Of a DNA stretch of 64,000 nucleotides, positions 1 through 8,180 are shown in pieces (the stretch's first letter is position 1; every line of letters starts with the position of its first letter). A program made the position numbers and the translations under genes. The notes under the pieces are model-generated. The model made no database searches. It had not been told where the DNA came from and saw only the letters and a list, made by a program, of their open reading frames with translations. Where the stretch lies: positions 1-64,000 of the forward strand of contig CAZZZL010000004.1 in NCBI GenBank assembly GCA_964658655.1, in the 5' to 3' direction. The DNA comes from G963692885 sp964658655. GTDB lineage: Bacteria > Acidobacteriota > Terriglobia > Terriglobales > Acidobacteriaceae.

Positions 1-28
1 CTCTTGTACTGCCTGTCGTTGCGGCAGG

Positions 29-547
29 CTACCTGCCGGCTGCAGCGATCGCAGTTTTACGTCGAGCCTGTTCCTGTTCCCGGGTCGCGCGGCGTCTGCC
101 GGCATCCTCGTAGCGGCGCTTCTCGTCCGCGTCCTGCGGCTCCATGCCGGGCACTGTCACTTTCCGGCCCTGCGAATCCACAGCGACAAAGGTTAGATAA
201 GCTGAGGCGACATGGCGATGCATTCCGGCGATCGTATTCTCCACCCAGACCTTGACGCCGATTTCCATCGAAGTCTTGTAAGCGCGGTTGACAGAGGATT
301 TCAGGATCAGCAGATCTCCAACGTGCACCGGGGCGATGAAATCTATGTGGTCCATGGAAGCGGTAACGACGTGAGTACGCGAATGGCGATAGGCTGCGAT
401 AGCGCCCACCAGGTCGATAAAGTGCATCAGCCTGCCGCCAAGCAGGTTTCCCAACGTGTTGGCATCGTTGGGCAGGATCAGTTCAGTCATCTCTGAACGC
501 GATTCGGCTCCGGAACGCACTGGTAATGACGGGGTCGAAAAATTCAT
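29..547 (-). CDS. Acyl-CoA thioesterase (hotdog fold)
   Basis: A 172-residue hotdog-fold acyl-CoA thioesterase that probably hydrolyses acyl-CoA to free acid and CoA in the cytosol. The family signature is visible near the N-terminus: LPNDANTLGNLLGG followed by LMHFIDLVGAIAA, then VVTASMDHIDFIAPVHVGD, which matches the YciA/BACH-type core. The C-terminal ~25 residues are a charged Arg/Glu-rich tail. The reading frame stays open upstream to 853. I chose the ATG at 547 because a GA-rich stretch (AAAGAGA) lies just before it and the homologous core starts right after it; an in-frame ATG at 571 lacks a ribosome-binding site. It is divergent from the TPR gene at 745 across about 200 bp. Substrate chain length cannot be told from sequence. 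Confidence 0.88.
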   Translation of the reverse strand: MNFSTPSLPVRSGAESRSEMTELILPNDANTLGNLLGGRLMHFIDLVGAIAAYRHSRTHVVTASMDHIDFIAPVHVGDLLILKSSVNRAYKTSMEIGVKVWVENTIAGMHRHVASAYLTFVAVDSQGRKVTVPGMEPQDADEKRRYEDAGRRRATREQEQARRKTAIAAAGR

Positions 548-744
548 ACAAGTCTCTTTCACACTACGCATGTTCAATGGAGGAGACATTAGGAGAACAG
601 CGCAGGCCGGGTAAAATTGAACCACGCGTGGCCTTTGAAGCCGCGCCCTGTTACGAGTGTCGAGCATGCGGCTTGCGGAAGCAACTCGGCTTTGCAGCGG
701 AACGGACAGAGATGGGCCGAAATGAAGGGGAACAGGTTTCCTGA

Positions 745-1053
745 ATGGACAAGATAGCAATGCTTTCGGAAATTCTGGAACAGAATCCCGCAGATGCGTT
801 TGCGCGATACGGCCTGGCCATGGAGTTCGCTTCGCAGGGGGACACTGCCACATCGATCACAGAGTTTGACCGGCTGCTGACGCAGCATCCTGAATACACG
901 GCGGGCTATTTCATGTGTGCGCAGACACTGCTGAAAGCCGGTCGCGAAGCAGAGGCAAGGAAGCGGCTCGAACAAGGAATTGAGTCGGCGGAAAAGAGCG
1001 GTAACCAACATGCCCGCAACGAAATGCAGGCAGTGCTGGACGATTTATCCTGA
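745..1053 (+). CDS. Small TPR-repeat protein
   Basis: A 102-residue cytosolic protein made almost wholly of tetratricopeptide helices. Two repeats are readable: residues about 17-50 (ADAFARYGLAMEFASQGD, then a D/F-LL-HP turn) and about 51-84 (EYTAGYFMCAQTLLKAGR, then EARKRLEQGI). No signal peptide or membrane segment is present. TPR proteins mediate protein-protein contacts, and no partner can be named. A GAAGGGGA purine run lies about 10 nt before the ATG. It heads the plus-strand series that continues with the Lon-N and AAA+/VWA genes, but the 216-bp gap after it makes a shared operon uncertain. Confidence 0.75.
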   Translation: MDKIAMLSEILEQNPADAFARYGLAMEFASQGDTATSITEFDRLLTQHPEYTAGYFMCAQTLLKAGREAEARKRLEQGIESAEKSGNQHARNEMQAVLDDLS

Positions 1054-1075
1054 GGCGAAACTTGAGGGATGAATC

Positions 1076-1273
1076 GTGAGTCGAAGAAATCCGGGCCTTG
1101 CAATGTCTGCACGACTGACGCTGCCTTTGCAATGGTTTCTTCATGAAGTGCTGATGATCACACGGCTCGCCGTCAAGGATGAGCAGTCAGGCGCGACAGA
1201 CTATGCGGCATGCATTGCTTATCATCATGCAGCGCGCTTAGTTGATCGAACCGGCAGATCGGTCGCTGTATGA
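1076..1273 (+). CDS. Possible 65-residue ORF coupled to the Lon-N gene
   Basis: A weak candidate that fills an otherwise empty 216-bp gap. The frame opens with GTG at 1076, preceded by GAGGGA about 7 nt upstream. It closes with a TGA that overlaps the ATG of the next gene in an ATGA arrangement, the usual sign of translational coupling. The downstream gene has no obvious Shine-Dalgarno of its own, which fits coupling. The translated product matches no family I recognise, and it could equally be a chance frame. Confidence 0.22.
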   Translation: MSRRNPGLAMSARLTLPLQWFLHEVLMITRLAVKDEQSGATDYAACIAYHHAARLVDRTGRSVAV

Positions 1274-1875
1274 AAATCCCGTTGTTTCCGCTGGACGTTG
1301 TTCTTTTTCCGGGAGCGCCGCTCCCCCTGCACATTTTTGAAGAGCGGTACCGGGACATGGTGCGTGATTGCATTACCCGCGAGATTGCCTTCGGTGTCGT
1401 CTGCGCCAGTCCCGAGGGCCTCGCCGTGATTGGCTGCACTGCCCGTATCGCGCGCATCCTCAATGAGTACCCTGATGGCCGCAAAGATATCCTGACGGAA
1501 GGCCTGGAGCGCTTCGAGATCAAACACCTGGATGATTCGCTCTCCTACCTGCAGGCAGACGTTCAGTTCTTCAGCGATGCAGGGCCTGATGCATCTCGCG
1601 AACTGCGCGAACGCTGCCTGGCGATGCATTTCGAAGTACTGGAACTGGCGGGTGCGGACATCCGTCACATCGGGCTCGATTTGAATGAGCCTATTTCATT
1701 CCAGGTGGCCTGGTCGCTGCCCGCAGGTCTCGACTTCAAGCAGGAGCTGTTGACACTTCGCTCAGATGTGGAACGCACCAATCGCCTGCTCGACTTTTAC
1801 AAGATGATTCTTCCTAAACTGCGCGGCGGCACACAGGCCCGTCAGAGTGCCGAGCGGAACGGCCATATCATGTAG
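1270..1875 (+). CDS. Lon N-terminal (substrate-binding) domain protein
   Basis: A 201-residue stand-alone LON substrate-binding domain protein, with no AAA+ or protease domain. The diagnostic start is clear: IPLFPLDVVLFPG, then PLHIFEERYRDMVRDC, then FGVV and the I-x-GCTARI strand, as in Lon domain I (PUA-like fold). The C-terminal half is helical, as in the Lon N-domain. Such free-standing copies are common in acidobacteria and are thought to bind proteins or act as adaptors; the precise role is unknown. The ATG at 1270 overlaps the stop of the small upstream frame. It stands about 100 bp before the AAA+/VWA pair. Confidence 0.85.
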   Translation: MKIPLFPLDVVLFPGAPLPLHIFEERYRDMVRDCITREIAFGVVCASPEGLAVIGCTARIARILNEYPDGRKDILTEGLERFEIKHLDDSLSYLQADVQFFSDAGPDASRELRERCLAMHFEVLELAGADIRHIGLDLNEPISFQVAWSLPAGLDFKQELLTLRSDVERTNRLLDFYKMILPKLRGGTQARQSAERNGHIM

Positions 1876-1977
1876 GCCTTCCGGACATGCACGATTGTTC
1901 GTCGCCAGACGATCCACGTAAACTAGAACGAGTTGCTGCCCGCTTTGCAAAAAGCGCCTGCAGACTGGAGTTGGTTG

Positions 1978-3537
1978 ATGCCTGATACGGCGAAGATTTC
2001 CCCCGCGCACACGACACCGATCCACAACAATGCACTTCCTTCGACGCTTGGACAGCTTCGCGCGTCACACGAATATTCTGAAAACCGGGTCGCGCATCGC
2101 ACGGTGAAGGACGAACTGCGGGAGAACCTGATCGCTCGCCTGCGCGCGAAGCGTCCCATTTTCACCGGCATCGTCGGATATGACGACACTGTTGTGCCGC
2201 AGATCGTGAACGCTTTACTCTCGAAGCAGAACTTCATCCTGCTCGGCCTGCGAGGACAGGCAAAGAGCCGCATTCTTCGCGCGCTGACTGAGTTGCTGGA
2301 TCCCATCGCACCGTACATCGCGGGCTGCGAAATCCGCGACAATCCATATCATCCGATCTGCAAACGCTGCCGCGACCTGGTTGCTTCGAAGGGTGACGAC
2401 ACGCCCATCGCATTCATGTCGCAGGCCGATCGCTATGTCGAGAAACTCGCAACGCCAGACGTAACCGTGGCTGATCTTATTGGCGATCTTGATCCGATCA
2501 AGGCAGCAAAGAGCGGCGAAGACCTGGCCAGCGAGCTGACCATGCATTACGGCCTGCTGCCGCGCGCAAATCGCGGCATCTTCGCGGTGAACGAACTGGC
2601 TGACCTTGCAGGGAAGATCCAGGTGGCGCTGTTCAACATCATGCAGGAAGGCGATGTGCAGATTAAGGGCTATCCTGTTCGTCTTGAACTCGACGTTGCA
2701 CTGGTCTTCAGCGCGAACCCTGAAGACTACACGGCACGCGGCAAGATCGTGACGCCGCTCAAGGACCGCATCGGGTCAGAAATCCGCACGCATTACCCGG
2801 CGACCGTTGAAGAGGGCATGGAGATCACGGCACAGGAAAGCTGGAGTGATCGCGGGCTGGCACCCACGGAAATCCCACCCTATCTGGCTGAGATTGTCGA
2901 GCAGATTGCCTTCTCTGCGCGTGAGGACAAGAAGGTCGACAAGCGCAGCGGCGTCAGCCAGCGCCTGCCGATCTCGACGATGGAGCTGGTCATCTCGAAT
3001 GCCGAGCGGCGCTCCCTGATGCATGGCGAGACGACGATCTATCCGCGCATCAGCGACATCTACGCGGCGCTTCCCGGCGTCACCGGAAAGGTCGAGCTGG
3101 AATATGAAGGCGAGATGCGCGGCGCCGACACAGTGGTCCGCGAATTGATCCGTGGCGCCATCGCCAAGGTTTTCGATAAGTATTTTACCGACGTGAACAC
3201 CCAGCAGATCGAGCAGTGGTTCAACCTGGGCGGCTCGGTGAAGATTGAAGACGATCAGCCATCGGCTGCAATCCTCAAGGAACTGCAGGGCATCCAAGGC
3301 CTGTTTGAAAAGCTGGCACCGTTGAATGTGAAGAATGGTGACTCTGCGGAAAAGCGGGTTGCCGCAGCCGAATTTCTGCTCGAAGGCATGTATGCGCATC
3401 GACGCGTAAGCCGGAGTGAAGAGCGTGGGTTCAGTGCACAGGAGCGGGCGCAGCGGAAAGCGGAACGCGCCGTCGATGAACGCGAACAGCAGGAGATGTG
3501 GCAGGGCCGGCGCTCACGCAAAGGCGGTTTGAACTAG
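1978..3537 (+). CDS. MoxR/ChlI-like AAA+ ATPase
   Basis: A 519-residue AAA+ ATPase of the magnesium-chelatase ChlI/MoxR clade. The Walker A variant GLRGQAKS lies at residues 90-97 (MoxR-type Ala-Lys-Ser). The Walker B region GIFAVNELADL (about 201-211) has Asn-Glu instead of Asp-Glu. A sensor-1-like SANPEDYTARG and an arginine-bearing PLKDRIGSEIRTHYP follow. Between Walker A and B is an insertion with C117, C128 and C131 (C-x10-C-x2-C), a possible metal site. The C-terminal ~60 residues are a charged helix. Such ATPases remodel or insert metal into target proteins together with a VWA partner, and the next gene is that partner. The ATG at 1978 has TGGAG 8 nt upstream; a TTG at 1933 is possible but has no ribosome-binding site. 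Actinobacteria carry a similar AAA+/VWA pair (from memory). The substrate is unknown. Confidence 0.85.
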   Translation: MPDTAKISPAHTTPIHNNALPSTLGQLRASHEYSENRVAHRTVKDELRENLIARLRAKRPIFTGIVGYDDTVVPQIVNALLSKQNFILLGLRGQAKSRILRALTELLDPIAPYIAGCEIRDNPYHPICKRCRDLVASKGDDTPIAFMSQADRYVEKLATPDVTVADLIGDLDPIKAAKSGEDLASELTMHYGLLPRANRGIFAVNELADLAGKIQVALFNIMQEGDVQIKGYPVRLELDVALVFSANPEDYTARGKIVTPLKDRIGSEIRTHYPATVEEGMEITAQESWSDRGLAPTEIPPYLAEIVEQIAFSAREDKKVDKRSGVSQRLPISTMELVISNAERRSLMHGETTIYPRISDIYAALPGVTGKVELEYEGEMRGADTVVRELIRGAIAKVFDKYFTDVNTQQIEQWFNLGGSVKIEDDQPSAAILKELQGIQGLFEKLAPLNVKNGDSAEKRVAAAEFLLEGMYAHRRVSRSEERGFSAQERAQRKAERAVDEREQQEMWQGRRSRKGGLN

Positions 3538-3628
3538 GTACTGGCCGTACGGGCAAAAGCGCCTTTGGCGCTGATGCTTCCGTTGGTCGCACTTGTTTCA
3601 CGCAGATGAGCGACAAAGAAGGACACTT

Positions 3629-4867
3629 ATGAAGCGCGTCCGCTATACAAAATACAACGGCGACCTCGCCTCCGAGATGGAGCTGGACGACCTGCTGAAG
3701 TCTCTGTCGGACTACCTGCTCGACTCCGGCTTTCAGGATCCTTTCGCGAAATTTGCCGAACTGCAGGGCGACCAGACGATGGACAATCTGCGCGAGGCGA
3801 TCCGGCAGGCTCTTGAAGCCGGTGATCTCGATGAGCAGACCCAGCAGAAGCTCGACGAGATGTCGCAGGACCAGATGGAGCAGCTCATCGAACAACTTAT
3901 CCAGCGGATGGAACAGGAGAATTACATCTCCATTGACGGACCGCATGATCCTTCGCGTATGTCGACTACTCCAGGCAATGTCGGCAGTCAAAATGAAGGC
4001 GAGACTCGCTTTGAAGTCACTGATAAGAGCATGGACTTTCTCGGCTACCGTACTCTGCGCGATCTGCTCGGCTCACTTGGCAAGTCGAGCTTCGGGCGTC
4101 ATGAAACTCTTAATCTCGCTACCGGCATTGAATCGAGCGGCGCTTCGAAGCCTTATGAATTCGGCGACACCCTCAACTTCGACAGCGTCGCGACATTGAA
4201 ATCAGCGATTGGCCGCGAGGGCCTTGCGACTCCGCTGAACATTGAGTACGAAGATCTGCAGGTCCACCAGTGCGAATACCAGAGTTCGTGCGCGACCGTC
4301 GTCATGCTGGATTGCTCGCACTCGATGATCCTGTACGGCGAGGACAGATTCACACCGGCGAAGAAAGTCGCGATGGCCCTGTCGCATCTGATAAGAACGC
4401 AGTATCCGGGCGATTCTCTATCGCTCGTGCTGTTCCATGACTCGGCGGAAGAGATGCCGATCTCACAGATTGCGCGCGTCAAGGTTGGTCCTTATTACAC
4501 CAACACGCGCGAGGGCCTGCGCGTGGCCCAGCGAATTCTAGATCGGCAGCGCAAGGACATGAAGCAGATCGTGATGATCACAGACGGCAAGCCGTCTGCC
4601 CTTACGCTTCCCGACGGACGCATTTACAAGAACGCTTTCGGTCTCGATCCGCTGGTCATCTCCGAGACGCTGGAAGAGGTCTCGCGCTGCAAGCGGAAGA
4701 ACATCATGATCAATACCTTCATGCTGGCGAGCGATTTCGGCCTGGTGCAGTTCGTTCAGAAGATGACGCAGATGTGCCGCGGCAAGGCCTACTTCACGCG
4801 ACCTGAGAATCTCGGCGAAGCCCTGCTGATGGATTACTTGTCGAACAAGATGAAGACGATTCACTGA
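3629..4867 (+). CDS. VWA-domain partner of the AAA+ ATPase
   Basis: A 412-residue protein with a C-terminal von Willebrand factor A domain. Residues 1-110 are helical and acidic (many Glu/Gln, possibly coiled). The VWA domain starts near residue 222 with an intact MIDAS: LDCSHS (D228, S230, S232) and VMITDGKPSA (D319). It resembles the ChlD-like half of chelatase systems, where a VWA protein binds the AAA+ ring and a Mg2+-coordinated client. There is no signal peptide or membrane helix, so it is cytosolic. The ATG at 3629 follows GAAGGA at good spacing. It lies 91 bp behind the AAA+ gene, very likely in the same operon. The following 221 bp up to the sigma gene hold only the ECF-like promoter noted separately. 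Confidence 0.85.
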   Translation: MKRVRYTKYNGDLASEMELDDLLKSLSDYLLDSGFQDPFAKFAELQGDQTMDNLREAIRQALEAGDLDEQTQQKLDEMSQDQMEQLIEQLIQRMEQENYISIDGPHDPSRMSTTPGNVGSQNEGETRFEVTDKSMDFLGYRTLRDLLGSLGKSSFGRHETLNLATGIESSGASKPYEFGDTLNFDSVATLKSAIGREGLATPLNIEYEDLQVHQCEYQSSCATVVMLDCSHSMILYGEDRFTPAKKVAMALSHLIRTQYPGDSLSLVLFHDSAEEMPISQIARVKVGPYYTNTREGLRVAQRILDRQRKDMKQIVMITDGKPSALTLPDGRIYKNAFGLDPLVISETLEEVSRCKRKNIMINTFMLASDFGLVQFVQKMTQMCRGKAYFTRPENLGEALLMDYLSNKMKTIH

Positions 4868-5053
4868 TCGGGGACCCCCTCCCCTTTCCATAAGGGCCTG
4901 ATATTGCCTGCCGCCGCTGCGTCGACTGTGGCTGAGCAGGCAAACCGCGGGTCCTTCGACTTCGCCCACGATAAAACATCTGCGCTCCGCCCGGTCCGGG
5001 ACCGCAAACCGTGGGCCAAGCAAAAATCACGGCAGGCTCAAAAAGCTAACCGG

Positions 5054-5079
5054 GGAACCAAGTCGAATAGCCCTGCGTA
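5054..5079 (+). promoter_or_regulatory. Candidate ECF-sigma promoter
   Basis: GGAACC at 5054-5059 and CGTA at 5076-5079 are separated by 16 bp, matching the generic ECF promoter pattern (GGAAC, 15-17 bp, CGT). It sits immediately before the ECF sigma gene, so autoregulation is the simple reading. The expected transcription start (about 5085-5088) almost touches the ATG at 5089, so the mRNA would be leaderless or translation starts further in. Pattern match only. Confidence 0.5.
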
Positions 5080-5088
5080 CAAGCTTTC

Positions 5089-5904
5089 ATGAGTCTGGCG
5101 GCTACACTACCGTGGAGTGGATTTGCTGAAACCGGATGGTCTGACCGCGAGCCGCGGGAGACGCGCCGGGTTTCAGCAGTCCTCCAGGCCCCTGCACTCC
5201 CGCACAGCAATCGATCGACGCAGACAGCAAACGTGAGCCCGATAGCAGACCCAAACCGTCTCGCCGCAGCCCGCGCGCATGCCGCGAAGCCGGGTGCTGC
5301 ACCGGAACTGGATTGGGTTCTGCTGGTCAAGCGCTGCACGGACGGCGACAGCAGCGCCTGGACGGAACTGGTACGCGGCCAGCATCGGCGGGTGTTCGGG
5401 CTGTGTTATCGATTTACGGGTTCATCTCATGATGCCGAAGATTTGACCCAGGACGTCTTTCTAAAGCTCTACGGCAATCTAAAGAATTTCGACAGCAGCA
5501 AGGGAGGCTTCAACACGTGGATCACGACGTTGACGCGCAACCTGCTGGTCGATCATTTTCGCAAGAACCGCCTGGAGCGCGCGAGCGACTCCATGGACGA
5601 GGGTTGGGAACAGGCGTCCGGCGACCAGGAAGGGCTGCGGATGAGCGACAGGATGGCATCGAATGCACCTTCTCCTCACGATCAGGCCGCCAAACAGGAG
5701 CTGGGCAGGATGGTGCAGGCTGCGCTTGCCAAGGTCTCGCCGGAATTGCGTGAAGCTGTCATCCTGCGTGATTTACAGGATATGGACTACAAAGAAATTG
5801 CTGTCGTGCTGCATATACCCGAAGGTACTGTGAAGTCGCGCATCAGCCGGGGACGGGCGGAACTTGCAAGATTACTCGAACGTACTAAAGGTCAGGTGAT
5901 GTAA
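5089..5904 (+). CDS. ECF RNA polymerase sigma factor
   Basis: A 271-residue ECF (group 4) sigma factor. Region 2 runs from about residue 74 to 145 (YRFTGSSHDAEDLTQDVFLK is the core of 2.2, FNTWITTLTRNLLVDHFRK is 2.3-2.4). Region 4 is at about 215-265, with LRDLQDMDYKEIAVVLHIP and GTVKSRISRGRAEL forming the helix-turn-helix. Regions 1.1 and 3 are absent. The first ~70 residues are low-complexity and not part of the fold, so the true start may be internal; a GTG at 5233 is one option but has no visible ribosome-binding site. It directly precedes its probable anti-sigma factor, separated by one base. The target regulon probably includes this operon (see the promoter upstream). Confidence 0.9.
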   Translation: MSLAATLPWSGFAETGWSDREPRETRRVSAVLQAPALPHSNRSTQTANVSPIADPNRLAAARAHAAKPGAAPELDWVLLVKRCTDGDSSAWTELVRGQHRRVFGLCYRFTGSSHDAEDLTQDVFLKLYGNLKNFDSSKGGFNTWITTLTRNLLVDHFRKNRLERASDSMDEGWEQASGDQEGLRMSDRMASNAPSPHDQAAKQELGRMVQAALAKVSPELREAVILRDLQDMDYKEIAVVLHIPEGTVKSRISRGRAELARLLERTKGQVM

Positions 5905-5905
5905 G

Positions 5906-6850
5906 GTGAGCGAACAGAAACCAACTTCGGGAAAGGCGGCGGACAGGCCATCGGGCGGCAAGCCCAGGGCCCTCCTCTGCGAGCAGTGGGAAGCGCTGCT
6001 GGTCGATGCGCTCGACGGCACCTTGAGCGCGACCGAGTCAGCTGCCTTCTATGCTCACCGCGAAACCTGCCTCGCCTGCGCGCAGCTGCTGGAGGAATCG
6101 AAGCGCGGAAGCGAGTGGTTGCATTTTCTGGAAATAGAGCCGGAAGTACCGGCGGACCTGGTTAACAAGATTCTGTCGAAGACCAGCGGCGTACAGGACA
6201 CGCTGCCGGCCATGGTACCGGCAGGTGTGCCGCTGCCAATTCCTGCTGCAACCGGCTGGACCGGTGGCTGGCTGCCGATGATGGAGAGGCATGCAGCGCA
6301 GTCGCGCTGGATCATGACCGCCGCGATGGCCTTCTTCTCGATCGCGTTCACACTGAACATGACGGGCGTCAAGCTCAATGGCTTCCGTCTCGCCGACCTG
6401 CGACCGACGACCCTGGCGAGTGGTCTGACACGGCAGTTCTACGTGGCCAACAAGAGCGTCATGCGGTATTACGACAACCTGCGCTTTGTGTATGAATTGG
6501 AATCGCGGGTCCGCGAGATACGCCGCGACGCACAGCCGGAAACGTCGGCACCTGCCGAGAAAAAGGGCGTCGACCAGCCCAAGCCGGGTGAGCAGAAGCC
6601 GGCAACGAAGCACACCGGCGGCAGCGCCCAGGTACCCGCGACGGTGCCGGAAGCTGAGCCGGTCCGGCATGCCGAACCAGTGATGGCGAGATTTGAGCGC
6701 GAGCATTATGCCCGGAGGTATGGTCGCAGGATGTATGCGCGGCAGATGATCTGCGCACAGTTTCAGAATGCAGATGAAGTGTACGGCGGTGAGACGAACG
6801 GCGGCCGCAAGAACGTAAACGACAAGCGGTCGGAAGGGAGCTTGGCATGA
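5906..6850 (+). CDS. Zinc-finger anti-sigma factor, single-pass membrane protein
   Basis: A 314-residue probable anti-sigma factor. The N-terminal domain carries the HxxxCxxC signature of zinc-binding anti-sigma factors (H51, C55, C58 in AHRETCLACAQ). A single hydrophobic helix at about residues 134-154 (WIMTAAMAFFSIAFTLNMTG) anchors it in the inner membrane. The C-terminal ~160 residues would lie in the periplasm; they are rich in Pro, Lys and Arg and look disordered, with several Tyr/Arg repeats near the end. The GTG at 5906 follows the sigma stop by one base, with an AGGTGA-like site in the sigma 3' end. Its stop overlaps the next ATG. The role, holding the cognate ECF factor inactive until an envelope signal arrives, is inferred from family and position. 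Confidence 0.82.
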   Translation: MSEQKPTSGKAADRPSGGKPRALLCEQWEALLVDALDGTLSATESAAFYAHRETCLACAQLLEESKRGSEWLHFLEIEPEVPADLVNKILSKTSGVQDTLPAMVPAGVPLPIPAATGWTGGWLPMMERHAAQSRWIMTAAMAFFSIAFTLNMTGVKLNGFRLADLRPTTLASGLTRQFYVANKSVMRYYDNLRFVYELESRVREIRRDAQPETSAPAEKKGVDQPKPGEQKPATKHTGGSAQVPATVPEAEPVRHAEPVMARFEREHYARRYGRRMYARQMICAQFQNADEVYGGETNGGRKNVNDKRSEGSLA

Positions 6851-7815
6851 ACTGTATCAATCATCCTGATGTACCTGTTGCTGCCTATTGCCAGAGCTGC
6901 GGCAAAGCGTTGTGCCAGGAGTGTGTCCGCTCCATTGGCGGAGTTGTCTACTGTGAAGCCTGCCTGACGGCGCGCCTGAACAATCCGGGAGCGAATGCCG
7001 GCGTCAATCCAGGAGCGGGCATACCAAAGTCGCCGGGTGCCACTCCGTTTGTCGGACTGCCTCCGCTCGAAGGGCCGAATCCCGGATTGGCGCTTGGCCT
7101 GGGGTTTATTCCAGGTGTCGGCGCGATGTACAACGGCCAATTCGTCAAAGGCTTCGCGCATGTCCTGGTGTTCGCGCTGCTCTGCTCGGTAGCCGGTTCG
7201 CACACACCTCTGGATTCCATCTTTGGCCTGCTGATTCCCTTCTGGATTGCTTACCAGGTCTTCGACGCGTACCAGACGGCAAAGGCTCGCCGCGATGGAA
7301 CACCGCTGCCCAATCCCTTCGGCCTGAATGACCTCGGACACCGACTGGGTCTGCAGCAGCATCCTGAAGTGGCTGTGCCGCCATTCACTGCCGGACCAAA
7401 CGCGGGCTTTCGCCCAGGTTCACAAGCTGGACCGCAACCGGGAACAGCGTCGAACTTCACCTCCGCGCCGTATACGGCTGAACCCTATGCCGGTGGGCCT
7501 GGTCCGGAGGCGACGACAGGCTACGCGCCGGTCGGCGGCCCGCAGGATCCGTACGCGCCGCCGATCTCAGGATTTGTACCGCCTGCAGGCTCACCGGGAG
7601 TACCGTTCGCACCGCAATCAGGGACCTTCGGCAGTGCCGGAATACCGGTTGGGGCGGTGGTGCTGATCGGCCTGGGAATGCTGTTCCTGCTGAGCAGTCT
7701 CGGGATCTTCCGGGATGAATGGCTGGGCCGCACCTGGCCGCTGGTGCTGATCGGTATCGGAGCGTGGCTGGTATATCGCCGCACCCGCGAAGTCCAGGGA
7801 GGCAAAGGTTTATGA
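6847..7815 (+). CDS. B-box zinc-finger membrane protein with LiaF-like C-terminus
   Basis: A 322-residue protein. Residues 1-42 are a B-box-type zinc finger with Cys/His ligands C3, H6, C15, C18, C23, C26, C36 and C39. Next come a Pro/Gly linker, a hydrophobic pair of segments around residues 80-140 (LGLGFIPGVGAMYNGQFVKG, then FAHVLVFALLCSVAG), and a long Pro/Gly/Ala/Tyr-rich stretch. Two C-terminal helices end with WPLVLIGIGAWLVYRR, a DUF5668/LiaF-like signature. It is likely an inner-membrane protein with the zinc finger in the cytosol. It overlaps the anti-sigma stop (ATGA at 6847) and the next start (7812), so it is translationally coupled on both sides. Function is unknown; context suggests envelope sensing or effector duty. 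Confidence 0.78.
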   Translation: MNCINHPDVPVAAYCQSCGKALCQECVRSIGGVVYCEACLTARLNNPGANAGVNPGAGIPKSPGATPFVGLPPLEGPNPGLALGLGFIPGVGAMYNGQFVKGFAHVLVFALLCSVAGSHTPLDSIFGLLIPFWIAYQVFDAYQTAKARRDGTPLPNPFGLNDLGHRLGLQQHPEVAVPPFTAGPNAGFRPGSQAGPQPGTASNFTSAPYTAEPYAGGPGPEATTGYAPVGGPQDPYAPPISGFVPPAGSPGVPFAPQSGTFGSAGIPVGAVVLIGLGMLFLLSSLGIFRDEWLGRTWPLVLIGIGAWLVYRRTREVQGGKGL

Positions 7816-8180
7816 ATCCGCGATGGGTACTTATCCGCAGACTGCGCGGCCCGGCCTTCCTGCTGACGTTTGCAGTCACAGCACTGCTCCACCAGTGGGA
7901 CATCCTCGGGTTCGGGCAAAGCTGGCCGCTGTATCTGATCGTTGCCGGCGCCTTGACCCTGGCTGAACGCGCCGCGCTGGCCAGCACGCCGGTCGATCCT
8001 TACAACGGTCCCTATCCAGGCGCATACCCCGGCCAGCCCTATGGAGCGCCGCAACAGTATGGCCAGCCCTACCAGCCGGTCCACCCTCAGACGGGCACTT
8101 CCGTTGTCCCCTCCGCGCCTGCCGGTCTCGAATCAACGCATGCACACGATAACGATCCGACGTCTGGCGGGAGGTTCTAA
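7812..8180 (+). CDS. Small LiaF-like membrane protein
   Basis: A 122-residue protein with one or two membrane helices at about residues 12-55 (FLLTFAVTALLHQWDILGFG, then WPLYLIVAGALTLAER). The second carries the same WPL-x-LI-x-x-G signature as its neighbours. The rest is a Pro/Gly/Tyr/Gln-rich tail (GPYPGAYPGQPYGAPQQYGQ) that is probably disordered. The ATG at 7812 overlaps the preceding stop as ATGA and has GGAGG about 9 nt upstream. An open frame extends upstream to 7719 but inside the previous gene. Its own stop overlaps the next start as TAATG. No catalytic motif is visible. Confidence 0.75.
   Translation: MNPRWVLIRRLRGPAFLLTFAVTALLHQWDILGFGQSWPLYLIVAGALTLAERAALASTPVDPYNGPYPGAYPGQPYGAPQQYGQPYQPVHPQTGTSVVPSAPAGLESTHAHDNDPTSGGRF

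Noticed and set aside
526..744. A 72-residue plus-strand frame ending directly before the TPR gene
   Set aside because: It starts inside the divergent thioesterase gene, has no ribosome-binding site and no recognisable features.
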